Assembly (NCBI RefSeq): GCF_900086715.1
Contig: NZ_FLKH01000006.1
Span: forward strand, 1-64,000
Direction of reading: 5' to 3'
Length of the DNA stretch: 64,000 bases
Source of the DNA: Gracilibacillus timonensis
GTDB lineage: Bacteria > Bacillota > Bacilli > Bacillales > Amphibacillaceae
Position numbers and translations under genes: made by a program. Below the pieces are notes generated by a model that made no database searches, had not been told where the DNA came from, and was given only the letters and a program-made list of their open reading frames with translations. Within the stretch, counting starts at the first letter, position 1. Each line of letters begins with the position of its first letter. Shown one piece after another: positions 21,208 through 29,850 of the stretch.

Positions 21208-22659
21208 CTAGTCTTCCAGCTGCTTGGCTTCTTCCCAAAAACGATCTAATTCTGTTAACGAGAAGGCCTTCCATGGCTGTCCGCTTTCTTTTACTCGTTG
21301 TTCCACATGTTCAAACCGCTGCTTAAAAACATGATTGGATTTGATTAAGGCGATCTCTGGGTTAATCTTATAATATCTTGCTAGATTCGTCATTGCAAAT
21401 AGAATATCTCCAAACTCCTTCTCCTGTTCTGCTACCGTCTCTTGCTCCAGCGCCTCCTTCCACTCGGTGAGCTCTTCATAGACTTTGTCCCACATCGGAG
21501 CAGGCTCTGACCAATCAAAGCCTACCTTGGCTGCTTTCTTCTGTATCTCTTCCGCTAGTAAAAGGGCAGGCAGACCTTCCGTGAGATGAGCAAGGAGACT
21601 AGTTGGTTGACCGCCTTTCTCCTCACGCTTAATGGTCGCCCAGTTACGAGCCACTTCTTGTTCGTCCTCTACCTCTATATCAGCAAACACATGCGGATGC
21701 CTGCGAATCATTTTTTCGGTAATACTATATATTACGTCATCGATGGTAAAAAATCCTGCCTCTGTGCCGATTTGGCTATGCAGCATGACTTGCAAGAGCA
21801 CATCACCTAGTTCTTCAGCGATGGCTTGATCATCCTCTTGATCAATTGCCTCGATGACTTCATACGCCTCTTCAATCAAGTATTTTTTTAGTGTCTGATG
21901 GGTTTGCTTACGATCCCACGGGCATCCGCCAGGCGCTCTTAAAATGGCAATCACTTCCTGTAGGCGGTGGAATTGATGATTTAATTGTTCCTTAGCAACC
22001 GGGGCGACATACACACTTGTGAGATTACTCAACGAAACTTGCTGATCCAGCTCTACTAGAGGAACCTGCTGCAATCGTTCCTCTTTACTGCCCACCGCCT
22101 CTACAATCGTTACTAGCTGCTCTGGCGGCAGATCCTCTAACAAGGTAAGTTTCACTTCGGAGGCGATGAAACCATCGTAGACCTGACAGAAAACAAGGTG
22201 CTGCTCGTAGGAAAGCTGATGACGTTGGAAGCCAGTGGCATCAACCAATTGAAACCCTTCAATAGGATCGATTTGCAATGCCGCAAACAAATCATCCAGA
22301 AAGCTTTGACCTCCGGCAATCTTCACCTCAATCTCACTTTGCTCGAGAAGCAACTGTACGGTTTGCTCCGCTAGCATCGGATGACCTGGCACGGCATAAA
22401 CGATTTTTTCAGCTATTTTCGCTTGTTCCACTAGTTGCTTCACAATCTGCTGATAGACCTCTGCAAACTGGTCATGCTGCTCATACACGGCATCAAACGA
22501 AGTAAAATGAACCCCTTCTGTACTTAGCGTTTGAACGACGGGATGATCCAAGGTGCGTACCATTACCTTTTTTGCGTTCCTTATTTTTTTATAGATACCG
22601 AGAGGCAGCTGATCGATATCACCGCCGCCAAGGCCGATAATTTCTATCATTGGTTTCAT
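21208..22659 (-). CDS. yabN: Tetrapyrrole methylase-like / MazG nucleotide pyrophosphohydrolase (YabN)
   Basis: A 483-residue two-domain protein. The N-terminal half (1-215) is a tetrapyrrole methylase-like fold (IIGLGGGDIDQLPLG, YAVPGHPMLAEQTV). The C-terminal half is MazG, with GGCPWDRKQTH and the metal-binding EExxE...ExxD pattern in EEAYEVIEAI and EELGDVLLQV, then a second MazG half. It hydrolyses NTPs and may clear aberrant nucleotides. Same fusion and position as B. subtilis YabN. Confidence 0.93.
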   Translation of the reverse strand: MKPMIEIIGLGGGDIDQLPLGIYKKIRNAKKVMVRTLDHPVVQTLSTEGVHFTSFDAVYEQHDQFAEVYQQIVKQLVEQAKIAEKIVYAVPGHPMLAEQTVQLLLEQSEIEVKIAGGQSFLDDLFAALQIDPIEGFQLVDATGFQRHQLSYEQHLVFCQVYDGFIASEVKLTLLEDLPPEQLVTIVEAVGSKEERLQQVPLVELDQQVSLSNLTSVYVAPVAKEQLNHQFHRLQEVIAILRAPGGCPWDRKQTHQTLKKYLIEEAYEVIEAIDQEDDQAIAEELGDVLLQVMLHSQIGTEAGFFTIDDVIYSITEKMIRRHPHVFADIEVEDEQEVARNWATIKREEKGGQPTSLLAHLTEGLPALLLAEEIQKKAAKVGFDWSEPAPMWDKVYEELTEWKEALEQETVAEQEKEFGDILFAMTNLARYYKINPEIALIKSNHVFKQRFEHVEQRVKESGQPWKAFSLTELDRFWEEAKQLED

Positions 22660-22675
22660 AAGTATACCCCCTGAT

Positions 22676-24220
22676 TTATTTCTGCTTGCGTACAGACAGT
22701 TGTTCTCGCTCTTTTTGATTCAATGCACCCGTTTTGATCAGTACGAAGACATAGACAGCTGCTCCTGCTGCCACTTTTACAAGCACAATGACGAATAAAT
22801 AAAACCGATCATCCACTACGGGCAGCAGCAACTGCAGGGTGTATAAAAGTAGTGCCATCACACCACTAGCAAGCAAGAGTTGTTTCCAAGGCAGAACGCG
22901 AAATCGGTCTACCTTGATTCGTGCCCGCAATAGGCGATCATAGCTTAAGGCAATAGCAGCGAGCGTCACTACCGTGGCCACTGCACCCCCATTCACTCCC
23001 AACCTGGTGATCAATAGATCATTCAACACTAGCTTCAGCAGCAGTCCAACGAGCAAAATCGCGGCCGTCCATCGCATATAACCAAATCCTTGTAATATCG
23101 CGGCAAGGGTGACAGCTAAAGAAGAGAATAGAATCGCAAGCGCTAAGATACGTAATGCGGTTGTCCCGCTCTGATTTTGAAAAAAGAGCTGATTAATCTC
23201 TGGAAGTAACAGCAACAAACCAACCGTCGCCCCAACCGATAATAAGACCGCATATTTTATCGTGCTCCGTATTTTTTCCAATGTGCCTTGCTGGTCCATC
23301 TGCCACGACAAGCTGGTCACTTGAGGAACCAGAGCCAAGGCAAGTGAAGAGCCCAAAACCGTCACCAATTGGACAAGCGGCTGACCTCGGTCAAAGATCC
23401 CTTTCCATTCTCTAGCCTCTTCCAACGTGAACCCATAAGCAGATAAGGCAGGAACCATGGTAAAGGCATCGGCTAACTGCATGACTAACAGCAGCATATG
23501 ATTAAGACTAATCACGACACCAGATAAGATGATCGATCGGCCTAAAAAACGGAAGCTGTGCCCAGTCAGAGAGGTTCTTGGCTCTATCTGTTTCCTCGTA
23601 TAGCGCTGATAGAATGGCCATAGAAACAGAGCGGCCAGCAACAAACCCGATCCAGTCGCCACAATCGCGCCCGTTGCAATATGGTGGACGGCTAAGTGCT
23701 GATAGAAAATCAAGATGGCTGTCGCAATAAGTAAGCAAGCGCGAAACAATTGCTCTACCATTTGTGAATAAGCGGTCGGTTCCATCCAGTGCCCCGCCTG
23801 TGTCACCCCTCGTAATAATGCCACAAAAGGAACCAGTAGAAACACCCATCCCAGCTGTCGGAGCGCACGGATTAGCTGTTCGTCCCCCATCATCCCTGCT
23901 ATCAACGGACTGGCCCAAAGGATCAACAAGGCAATGACAACACAAAAGCCGATCATCATACATAAAATCCGGCGGTAGCTCTGTTTATTTTTGGCAGACG
24001 GCCACTCAGCCAAATATCTTGAAATCGCCGCCGGAAATCCGTATAAAGCCAGCATCGAAGCAATCCCAAGGAGCGGATAAAGCTGTTGGTACATATAGAA
24101 CCCAACATCCCCCGTGAGATTCTGTAAAGGTATGCGATAAAAGGCGCTAATCACCTTGCTGAGCAATCCAGCAATCATTAAGGCAAAGGCACCTGTATAG
24201 ATTTTTTTTACTCGTGTCAT
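22676..24220 (-). CDS. SpoVB/YabM-like polysaccharide flippase
   Basis: A 514-residue MATE/MOP-superfamily protein with about 14 membrane helices. The N terminus (GALALMIAGLLSKVISAFYRIPLQN in outline; GDVGFYMYQQLYP follows) is typical of the PST/MurJ-like exporters YabM and SpoVB, which move lipid-linked sugars across the membrane. It corresponds by position to yabM of B. subtilis. There yabM is adjacent to spoVT, whereas here a 10.7-kb island separates them. The start at 24220 is the GTG/ATG before TRVKKIYTG. Confidence 0.9.
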   Translation of the reverse strand: MTRVKKIYTGAFALMIAGLLSKVISAFYRIPLQNLTGDVGFYMYQQLYPLLGIASMLALYGFPAAISRYLAEWPSAKNKQSYRRILCMMIGFCVVIALLILWASPLIAGMMGDEQLIRALRQLGWVFLLVPFVALLRGVTQAGHWMEPTAYSQMVEQLFRACLLIATAILIFYQHLAVHHIATGAIVATGSGLLLAALFLWPFYQRYTRKQIEPRTSLTGHSFRFLGRSIILSGVVISLNHMLLLVMQLADAFTMVPALSAYGFTLEEAREWKGIFDRGQPLVQLVTVLGSSLALALVPQVTSLSWQMDQQGTLEKIRSTIKYAVLLSVGATVGLLLLLPEINQLFFQNQSGTTALRILALAILFSSLAVTLAAILQGFGYMRWTAAILLVGLLLKLVLNDLLITRLGVNGGAVATVVTLAAIALSYDRLLRARIKVDRFRVLPWKQLLLASGVMALLLYTLQLLLPVVDDRFYLFVIVLVKVAAGAAVYVFVLIKTGALNQKEREQLSVRKQK

Positions 24221-24427
24221 GCGGTACTTCCTTTAAGTTAAATTAATTGTCATTATACCATAATACAAAGAAACCCGCTCCTACAAGTAAAGCATAACAA
24301 ACCGGCAACTAGGGAAACTATATCACATACAAAACCACCTTGCTAAAAGGTCTTGCAAAATAGGCGACAAATCTTGGTAAAATTGATAAACTGCTAACAT
24401 ACATAAAAAGAAGCGGGAGATGTACAT

Positions 24428-26230
24428 ATGGAAAATATCGCATTAATCAGTGTTGCCGCAATCGTGGTGGCAGGTATCTTCTCACAATGGTTGGCTTGGC
24501 GCATACAGTGGCCATCGATTGTGATTATGTCAATTGCCGGTTTGTTACTTGGACCGGTCTTTGGACTATTTGATCCACAAGAAGCGCTAGGAAATTTCTA
24601 TAGTCCATTAATCTCCCTTGCCGTGGCAATTATCTTATTTGAAGGGAGCTCAAGTCTTGATGTACGTGAAATTAAAGGGGTGTCCAAATCCGTCTTTCGT
24701 ATTGTCACGTTCGGGGCCTTTCTCGCTTGGATTGGCGGGGCACTTGCGGCTCATTTTATCGCAGGGTTGAGTCTGGAAATATCGTTTATTATTGGCGGGC
24801 TATTTATTGTAACTGGGCCAACGGTCATCATTCCTTTACTCCGCAATGCTAAGCTCAAACCTCGAACTGCAGCTGTCCTTAAATGGGAAGGGATTATCGT
24901 CGATCCGTTTGGGCCATTGCTTGCCTTGTTTGCCTATGAGGTCATCAAGGTACTGACCACTGAGACACTGCAAGCCGATTATATGCTGAATTTTTTTATT
25001 AGTGCCGTGATTGCCATTATTTTCGGTTATGTGATTGGTTTTCTAGTCAGTTTGATGATTGGCAAAGGCATGTTTCCGGAATATTTGAAATCACCAATTA
25101 TGATTGCCTTTGTATTACTTTGCTTTACTCTGGCAGAGGTTGTCATGCATGAGACAGGTATGCTTGCCGTTACGGTAATGGGTTTAACGGTTGCGAGGAC
25201 AAAGCATTATATCTCGTCCCTTGGTCATGATGTCAGCCATTTTGTCGAGAATATATCGGTCTTGCTTACATCGACCATCTTTATTTTGCTGACCTCTTCC
25301 TTGTCCCGAGAGACGATTGCTGAAATGTTTACATGGCCGATTATTGGCTTTGTTCTAGTAATGCTCTTTATCGTACGCCCACTGTCAATTTGGCTATCCA
25401 CTTTCGGAACGGAGCTTTCCAATGCAGAAAAAGGGCTGATCGGCTGGGTGGCACCTCGGGGTATTGTGGCACTGTCTGTTTCGGGATACTTTGCCACTAA
25501 CCTGCTGAATGATGGACATGAAGGGGCAGAACTCTTGACCACCCTAACCTTTGCGCTAGTGTTTATCACCGTCTGCGCGCATGGATTTTCATTAGGGCCG
25601 GTGGCTAAGGCGCTCAAACTGGCCAATGATGCACCACCCGGAATTCTAATCGTTGGGGCTAACAGCTTTTCGATTGCACTAGCTGGACATTTACAAAAAC
25701 TTGGCATCCCTGTATTAATCAGCGATCCATCCGCTACCCAGCTGCTGCCGGCCATTCACCAACAAATTCCGACCCATCAAGGACATATTCTGGCCGAGCA
25801 CAGTGAGTATGAGGTAGACCTGACTCCATATGAAACCATTTTATCGATGACAGGGGATCCTTCCCTTAATGCGCTCGTCAGTCAGTCGTATGCACCCAGA
25901 TTTGGTTATAACAACACCTTTTCTCTGCCGAACCGCAACTATAAACAAGGGAAACAAAGCGCGGTACCTACCGCAAGAAAGGCCCACTTGCTATTTGATG
26001 AAGAGGCGATTTTTACCGAGTTAAATAAACGAATCAATACCGGCTACACGATACAAACCTTGCCATACCAGCAAAAAGAGAAAATAGAAAGAGAATCCTT
26101 ACCAGATGATACGATTCCTCTTTTCGTGAAAAAGGAAAAGACAGCTGTACAATTTGTAACATTGAGACGTAAAATCACCCTGGATGAGGGAGATCAGCTG
26201 ATCGTGCTGCGAAAGGGTAGCTCTGAGTAG
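24428..26230 (+). CDS. CPA1 family cation:proton antiporter with C-terminal nucleotide-binding-like domain
   Basis: A 600-residue protein on the strand opposite its surroundings. Residues 1-390 form about 12 membrane helices of the Na+(K+)/H+ exchanger fold, with FEGSSSLDVREIKG, the family's GPTVIIPLL region and GWVAPRGIVALSV. Residues 395-470 resemble a TrkA-N/RCK fold (PGILIVGANSFSIALAGHLQ), and the tail looks like a TrkA-C domain. It probably exports Na+ or K+ in exchange for protons, a common need in salt- or alkali-adapted bacilli. The ATG at 24428 has GGGAGATG upstream. It starts the accessory island. The ion specificity cannot be read from the sequence. Confidence 0.88.
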   Translation: MENIALISVAAIVVAGIFSQWLAWRIQWPSIVIMSIAGLLLGPVFGLFDPQEALGNFYSPLISLAVAIILFEGSSSLDVREIKGVSKSVFRIVTFGAFLAWIGGALAAHFIAGLSLEISFIIGGLFIVTGPTVIIPLLRNAKLKPRTAAVLKWEGIIVDPFGPLLALFAYEVIKVLTTETLQADYMLNFFISAVIAIIFGYVIGFLVSLMIGKGMFPEYLKSPIMIAFVLLCFTLAEVVMHETGMLAVTVMGLTVARTKHYISSLGHDVSHFVENISVLLTSTIFILLTSSLSRETIAEMFTWPIIGFVLVMLFIVRPLSIWLSTFGTELSNAEKGLIGWVAPRGIVALSVSGYFATNLLNDGHEGAELLTTLTFALVFITVCAHGFSLGPVAKALKLANDAPPGILIVGANSFSIALAGHLQKLGIPVLISDPSATQLLPAIHQQIPTHQGHILAEHSEYEVDLTPYETILSMTGDPSLNALVSQSYAPRFGYNNTFSLPNRNYKQGKQSAVPTARKAHLLFDEEAIFTELNKRINTGYTIQTLPYQQKEKIERESLPDDTIPLFVKKEKTAVQFVTLRRKITLDEGDQLIVLRKGSSE

Positions 26231-26424
26231 AAAAATCAGGGAGAAGTTTACCCAGTCCTTTCAGACAAGCTCGATTGGAAACTGCTATAAGATGTTTTTG
26301 TACAATAGAGCCATTTTTTAGGTTCTTTCCTGTACGAGTCAAACGCTATGAAAAAAAGAAGATTTGGCTGAGTTCATCATAAAGCACCCATACACATTAA
26401 CGCTCAAAATAACGACTAGAAAAA

Positions 26425-26447
26425 CTTACACAATTCAGCTTATCGAT
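26425..26447. repeat. Isolated terminus of the inverted-repeat family
   Basis: The stretch CTTACACAATTCAGCTTATC resembles the right terminus at 18895-18920, and the bases before it (CGCTCAAAATAACGACT) resemble CTCAAAATAACAGCTC at 18873-18890. Only this end is seen in the 313-bp gap between the antiporter and YitT genes, so it looks like a solo remnant. Confidence 0.4.
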
Positions 26448-26507
26448 CGTCTGATTAGTTCACGTTTAAATCCTATGATAGTGCATTTCTTATTTATATA
26501 AAATAAT

Positions 26508-26543
26508 AGGAGAGCGGGGTGGCCGACAGCTTCCCGCTCTCCT
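26508..26543 (-). terminator. YitT gene terminator
   Basis: A perfect 11-bp stem (AGGAGAGCGGG / CCCGCTCTCCT) sits directly after the stop codon of the YitT-family gene. Confidence 0.8.
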
Positions 26544-27410
26544 TTATAGTTTTTGCCCATAATAACGTTCGAGTGAAAAACCTCTGCCAAGAATTTCAGA
26601 GGCATTCATAAAAATGGTGAAATCCTCTGGTGCTTCTTCCTGCAGCAACCTTTTTAACTGTACGGCCTCTGGTTGTTCCGCGACACAAAGAATCATCGTC
26701 TTATCCATTTTGGAATAGCCGCCAACCGAGCGAATCTTCGTCATGCCCCGGTCAATGCCATCCTGAATCAAGCGCTGAACCTTCTCCTCTTCTTCGGTAA
26801 TAATCAGAATCAGCTTCGTCGAGGCGGTGCGCAATTGAACAAAGTCAATTGCCTTACCGCTAATATAGATCGCCATCAACGCAAACAAGGTGAGCTCGAT
26901 ATTGAATACCACCATCGAGGTGATCACAACCAGCCCGTCTACGATAAACTGCGAATAACCACTGGATATCCCGGTAAACTTCTTAACGATTTGGGCAATC
27001 GCCGCCGTACCACCCGTCGAACCATTTCCTTTATAGACAACGCCGAGACCGGCCCCAAGAATTAAACCACCATATAGGGCACTGAGAAATGGATTGGTCA
27101 CCTCAACCGGTATATCAGCAGATAGATAAATCGTAAGCGGCACCCAAAAAGTACCGACTAACGTTTTCAGGCTAAAATCCTTGCCAAGCGCCAGCCAGCC
27201 AATAAAGAAAATCGGGATATTAATCGCCAATTGAACGATAGCCGGATTTACGGCATATAGTTCATAAAGGATCGTACTGACCCCCGAAATCCCCCCAGCC
27301 GCTAAACGCGCCGGGAGGAAGAAGATATTATAGGCAAGCCCCACGATTGTTGCCCCGATAATAATGTATATATATTCTTTCCAAGCGTTCGTTGTATACC
27401 ACTTTTTCAT
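26544..27410 (-). CDS. YitT family membrane protein
   Basis: About 288 residues. Residues 1-190 contain five or six hydrophobic segments with the family pattern NIFFLPARLAAGGISGVSTILY and KGNGSTGGTAAIAQI. The C-terminal 80 residues are the soluble DUF2179 domain (GMTKIRSVGGYSKMDKTMILC). Members of this family are widespread in Firmicutes and lack a firmly established function. The ATG at 27410 is preceded by AAAGAAAGGAA; the frame is open to 27440. It belongs to the accessory island and ends in its own terminator. Confidence 0.9.
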   Translation of the reverse strand: MKKWYTTNAWKEYIYIIIGATIVGLAYNIFFLPARLAAGGISGVSTILYELYAVNPAIVQLAINIPIFFIGWLALGKDFSLKTLVGTFWVPLTIYLSADIPVEVTNPFLSALYGGLILGAGLGVVYKGNGSTGGTAAIAQIVKKFTGISSGYSQFIVDGLVVITSMVVFNIELTLFALMAIYISGKAIDFVQLRTASTKLILIITEEEEKVQRLIQDGIDRGMTKIRSVGGYSKMDKTMILCVAEQPEAVQLKRLLQEEAPEDFTIFMNASEILGRGFSLERYYGQKL

Positions 27411-27505
27411 TTGCTGTGTTCCTTTCTTTTCACTAATCACGGTTAAGAAACCTATCTTACTGTATCACCTTATGAAAAAATAGTAAACATGGATGCCGTA
27501 CGTGT

Positions 27506-27685
27506 TTATTCCGAGCGAGAATTCTGCTTATCTATCCGCTTGATCACATGAGATAACTCGATAATAACAGACTCCAGATCTTTTAATTTGCGCTCAAATC
27601 GTACAAATAAATAAATCGTTATAGCAATGGGAAAGCCAAAATTACCGATCAAGGTTACCCACAAAGGAACTGTTTCTGGTGTCAT
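27506..27685 (-). CDS. YvrJ family small membrane protein
   Basis: A 59-residue product: N-terminal TPETVPLWVTLIGNFGFPI, one membrane helix (about 8-28: FGFPIAITIYLFVRF), then a charged amphipathic helix (ERKLKDLESVIIELSHVIKR). This is the pattern of the YvrJ family, function unknown. The ATG at 27685 has AAGGAGGGGAG just upstream. It is downstream of nothing on its strand, so it is probably monocistronic. A stem-loop at 27741-27776 (AAAATGAAAGG/CCTTTCATTTT) separates it from the next gene. Confidence 0.75.
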   Translation of the reverse strand: MTPETVPLWVTLIGNFGFPIAITIYLFVRFERKLKDLESVIIELSHVIKRIDKQNSRSE

Positions 27686-27810
27686 ACGCTCCCCTCCTTT
27701 CCTTCCTACGTAATAAAGAGAAAAAAGTGGAGAAAATGAAAGGTTTTATCTTCATCCTTTCATTTTATTGTCTGCACTTCTCTTTAATCGTTAGAAAGAA
27801 GGGCTGAGAA

Positions 27811-28014
27811 ATGGAGATTATCGTATATTCAACAGACCTATATATTTTCTGTCAAAAGCAGAAGGCATTCCTAGAAAGCTTGGGAGTGGATTTTGTAGAG
27901 AAGGATATCCAGAAAAACGAACAATATCGAGAGGAATTCTTCGAACTGGACGGAACAGGTACTCCTCTCACTGTTTTTAAAGTCCTCTCGTATTCGTTAG
28001 ATTTAATCCACTAA
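27811..28014 (+). pseudogene. Truncated glutaredoxin-like gene
   Basis: The product begins MEIIVYSTDLYIFCQKQKAFLE and continues LGVDFVEKDIQKNEQYREEF, then DGTGTPLTVFK, which is a glutaredoxin/NrdH-like fold. The usual CPYC or CxxC active site reads LYIFC, so the first cysteine is lost. The protein breaks off after the cis-proline TGTPLTV, the point where the last third of the fold should follow, and ends in an unrelated VLSYSLDLIH. A ribosome binding site (AGAAGGG) precedes the ATG. I read it as a decayed gene that could not act as a dithiol reductant. Confidence 0.7.
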
Positions 28015-28126
28015 TACATGATAGGACTCAATCGTTGGGAAGCATTTTCCTTCACGATGTTCCACCAACAATTGTGTGTCAGTAGTTCTTAATATAAAAT
28101 AAAGGTAACAGAAAGGAACGATTTTA

Positions 28127-28396
28127 ATGATGAATGGCTTAGAAGTATTTCTCATAGTTGGTCTAATATCTGTTATCCTTTCCTTCTTTATTTGTCGCAG
28201 TATAAAAAATAAACAACAGAAGTCATATACTTTTATGATTCCACCTATAGTAGTAACTGTTATAGTTGTGTTGGGCATGATTATATCTATCTTTTTGATC
28301 CCTGATGGTTGGGTAATTCTAAGTAATGCTTTTTTTGCACTGGTCATTATAATAGGTGCTTTTTTAGGTTCATTACTTGTAGCACTTACCAAATAG
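28127..28396 (+). CDS. Small three-span membrane protein (YesK-like)
   Basis: An 89-residue protein with three hydrophobic segments (about 6-23, 36-57 and 62-86) and the pattern ISIFLIPDGWVILSNAFFALVIIIG. This resembles the YesK family of short Bacillus membrane proteins of unknown function. AGAAAGGA precedes the ATG at 28127. A paralog-like gene occurs at 33685. Assignment to YesK is from the overall pattern only. Confidence 0.55.
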   Translation: MMNGLEVFLIVGLISVILSFFICRSIKNKQQKSYTFMIPPIVVTVIVVLGMIISIFLIPDGWVILSNAFFALVIIIGAFLGSLLVALTK

Positions 28397-28520
28397 TATG
28401 ATATAACTTTATAGATCATATTTAAAGTAGATGACAGATATCAAGTGGGGAAAAAGGTTAATGAATATTAACTTTTGAAGAGACTCGGCGTCAGAGTATG
28501 AAAGTTCGGGAAACAAAACC

Positions 28521-28731
28521 TCAACAAATGATTGTTGTGTTTATCCAATTAAAGCGTAATTTGGTCTTAACGTCTCTATCTGTTTTATATATTGCCAATA
28601 TCTGTACAATATCCGCTGCCAACATAATGCCTCCACAGAACAATTAAGGTGTATTCCAGAAGAAAAGAGGTATAATAAACACCCATAACACGAATAGCAT
28701 AAGAAGCAATCATGGTATAGTTCATATCCAT
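28521..28731 (-). pseudogene. Frameshifted small membrane protein gene
   Basis: From the ATG at 28731 (preceded by AAGAAAGGA) the frame reads DMNYTMIASYAIRVMGVYY and then TSFLLEYTLIVLW, stopping at 28585. Switching frame near 28640 continues a hydrophobic sequence (CGGIMLAADIVQILAIYKT) to a stop at 28521. The two halves make one plausible two-span membrane protein, so I infer a single-base frameshift. It could instead be a true 48-residue ORF. The rest of 28397-28863 shows nothing I recognise. Confidence 0.35.
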
Positions 28732-28863
28732 AGTCCTTTCTTTAAAAATTGATAGAATCGCAAATATTCAAATGTTCTCTGTTAAGGACCAGAATAAGGA
28801 TTCTACTCTTTCGTCTCTATTAAATACCAAATACCATTATAAAAACAAAATACAAAAATATAT

Positions 28864-29223
28864 TTAAAAGCCACCATTTCTTTCTTCATATTCTTCAAAA
28901 ATATATGTATGTACTACTTGAACAACCTTATTAACAAGGTCATTAGGCGCTTTTCCTTTTATCTCCGAATTTCTTGTTTTCCAATCCAAATTTTTGATTT
29001 GATCCACAATAAGGACACCTTCCATATCTAATCCTTCAGGAATCGAAATATGAAACCCCCATTTTTTTTGCGTTCGACTAATTGGACAAACAGTGGCATA
29101 GCCAGTAATACGATTAAATTTTTGAGGAGATAAAACAAGAGCAGGTCTTCTTCCATCCTGCTCAGTCCCTGCCTGTGGATTAAAATCTAAATAAATAAGA
29201 TCACCTCTAGCCGGTACTTGCAT
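28864..29223 (-). CDS. mazF: MazF/PemK-family endoribonuclease toxin
   Basis: A 119-residue toxin. Family marks: RGDLIYLDFNPQAGTEQDGRRPALVLSP at the N terminus, with the conserved GxEQ-GxRPxLV block, then TVCPISRT and LIVDQIKNLDW. MazF enzymes cleave mRNA at short sequence motifs. Its ATG overlaps the stop of the antitoxin gene by one base (TAATG), the usual coupled arrangement. It is intact in length and in the catalytic arginine and threonine region, so it is probably functional. Confidence 0.92.
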   Translation of the reverse strand: MQVPARGDLIYLDFNPQAGTEQDGRRPALVLSPQKFNRITGYATVCPISRTQKKWGFHISIPEGLDMEGVLIVDQIKNLDWKTRNSEIKGKAPNDLVNKVVQVVHTYIFEEYEERNGGF

Positions 29224-29459
29224 TATATTTCTTCCTTCCCTACTGTATTACTAAATAATTCCTCGACTGGATTTTCTCCCTCACATTGAGCTAGAAGAGA
29301 ATCCAACGTAGGTCTGTTGGATACTTTGAGCATTATTCCATCTTGAGTATCAAAAATTTCTAATTCTGTGCCGTTTTCCACACCATATTTTTGAGCGATT
29401 TTGAATGGAATGCGAACTCCAATACTATTCCCCCACTTTTTTGCTGTAACAGACATCAT
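29223..29459 (-). CDS. mazE: MazE/AbrB-fold antitoxin
   Basis: About 78 residues. An AbrB-type swapped-hairpin DNA-binding domain occupies the N terminus (VTAKKWGNSIGVRIP, then YGVENGTELEIFD), and an acidic tail (ENPVEELFSNTVGKEE) fits the toxin-neutralising segment. I chose the ATG at 29459 because AAGGGAGTG sits five bases upstream, although the frame is open to 29489. It lies directly ahead of mazF, and the palindrome at 29506-29535 is its likely operator. Confidence 0.88.
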   Translation of the reverse strand: MMSVTAKKWGNSIGVRIPFKIAQKYGVENGTELEIFDTQDGIMLKVSNRPTLDSLLAQCEGENPVEELFSNTVGKEEI

Positions 29460-29505
29460 ATACACTCCCTTATGATGATTTTCCCCCATTGTATCACATC
29501 CTTAT

Positions 29506-29535
29506 CATTTTGTATATACTAGTTTATACAAAATG
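29506..29535 (-). promoter_or_regulatory. mazEF operator palindrome and promoter
   Basis: A perfect 11-bp inverted repeat, CATTTTGTATA / TATACAAAATG, with an 8-bp spacer, lies about 50 bp upstream of the antitoxin start. On the minus strand TTGAAT and TATATA with a 17-bp spacer overlay it, so an antitoxin bound to the palindrome would cover the promoter. A further ATGATTCAAAATGAT half-site follows to 29550. This is what autoregulation by MazE predicts. Confidence 0.7.
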
Positions 29536-29660
29536 ATTCAAAATGATACCTTTTACATAAGGTTAAAGTTAATTTTCTTTCTATTTTACCTTAAAAACCA
29601 GTCAATGTAGGAAAGTACTTCTTTTTTATGGGACAAAAGCATTGAATGTTAAAATTCAGT

Positions 29661-29850
29661 TCATTGCGTGAAAAACTTCAAAGAGATGAAGTAGTGAATA
29701 ATTCTGTATTTAGACTCATCTAATAAAATAATATTCGATTTTTCAAACAAGGCTTGAGCAATATTTAAGCGCTGCTTCATTCCTAATGAATATTCTTTAT
29801 CACTAAATTTATTGCTGTCCCTACCAAAATTAAATGGATTGCAGCCGGAC
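29661..29850 (-). pseudogene. Remnant of an ABC transporter ATPase
   Basis: On the minus strand the frame reads SNKFSDKEYSLGMKQRLNI, then AQALFEKSNIILLDE. This is the ABC signature (LSGGQ equivalent, here SLGMKQR) followed by Walker B of a BcrA-type drug or bacteriocin exporter ATPase. Both the Walker A part and everything beyond the Walker B aspartate are missing; the frame ends in unrelated codons at 29661. It is clearly a fragment. It lies next to a membrane protein gene, which may once have been its partner. Confidence 0.7.

Noticed and set aside
23508-23963. 151-codon minus-strand frame inside the flippase gene
   Set aside because: It is a shadow of the 514-residue membrane protein in another frame; composition is not protein-like.
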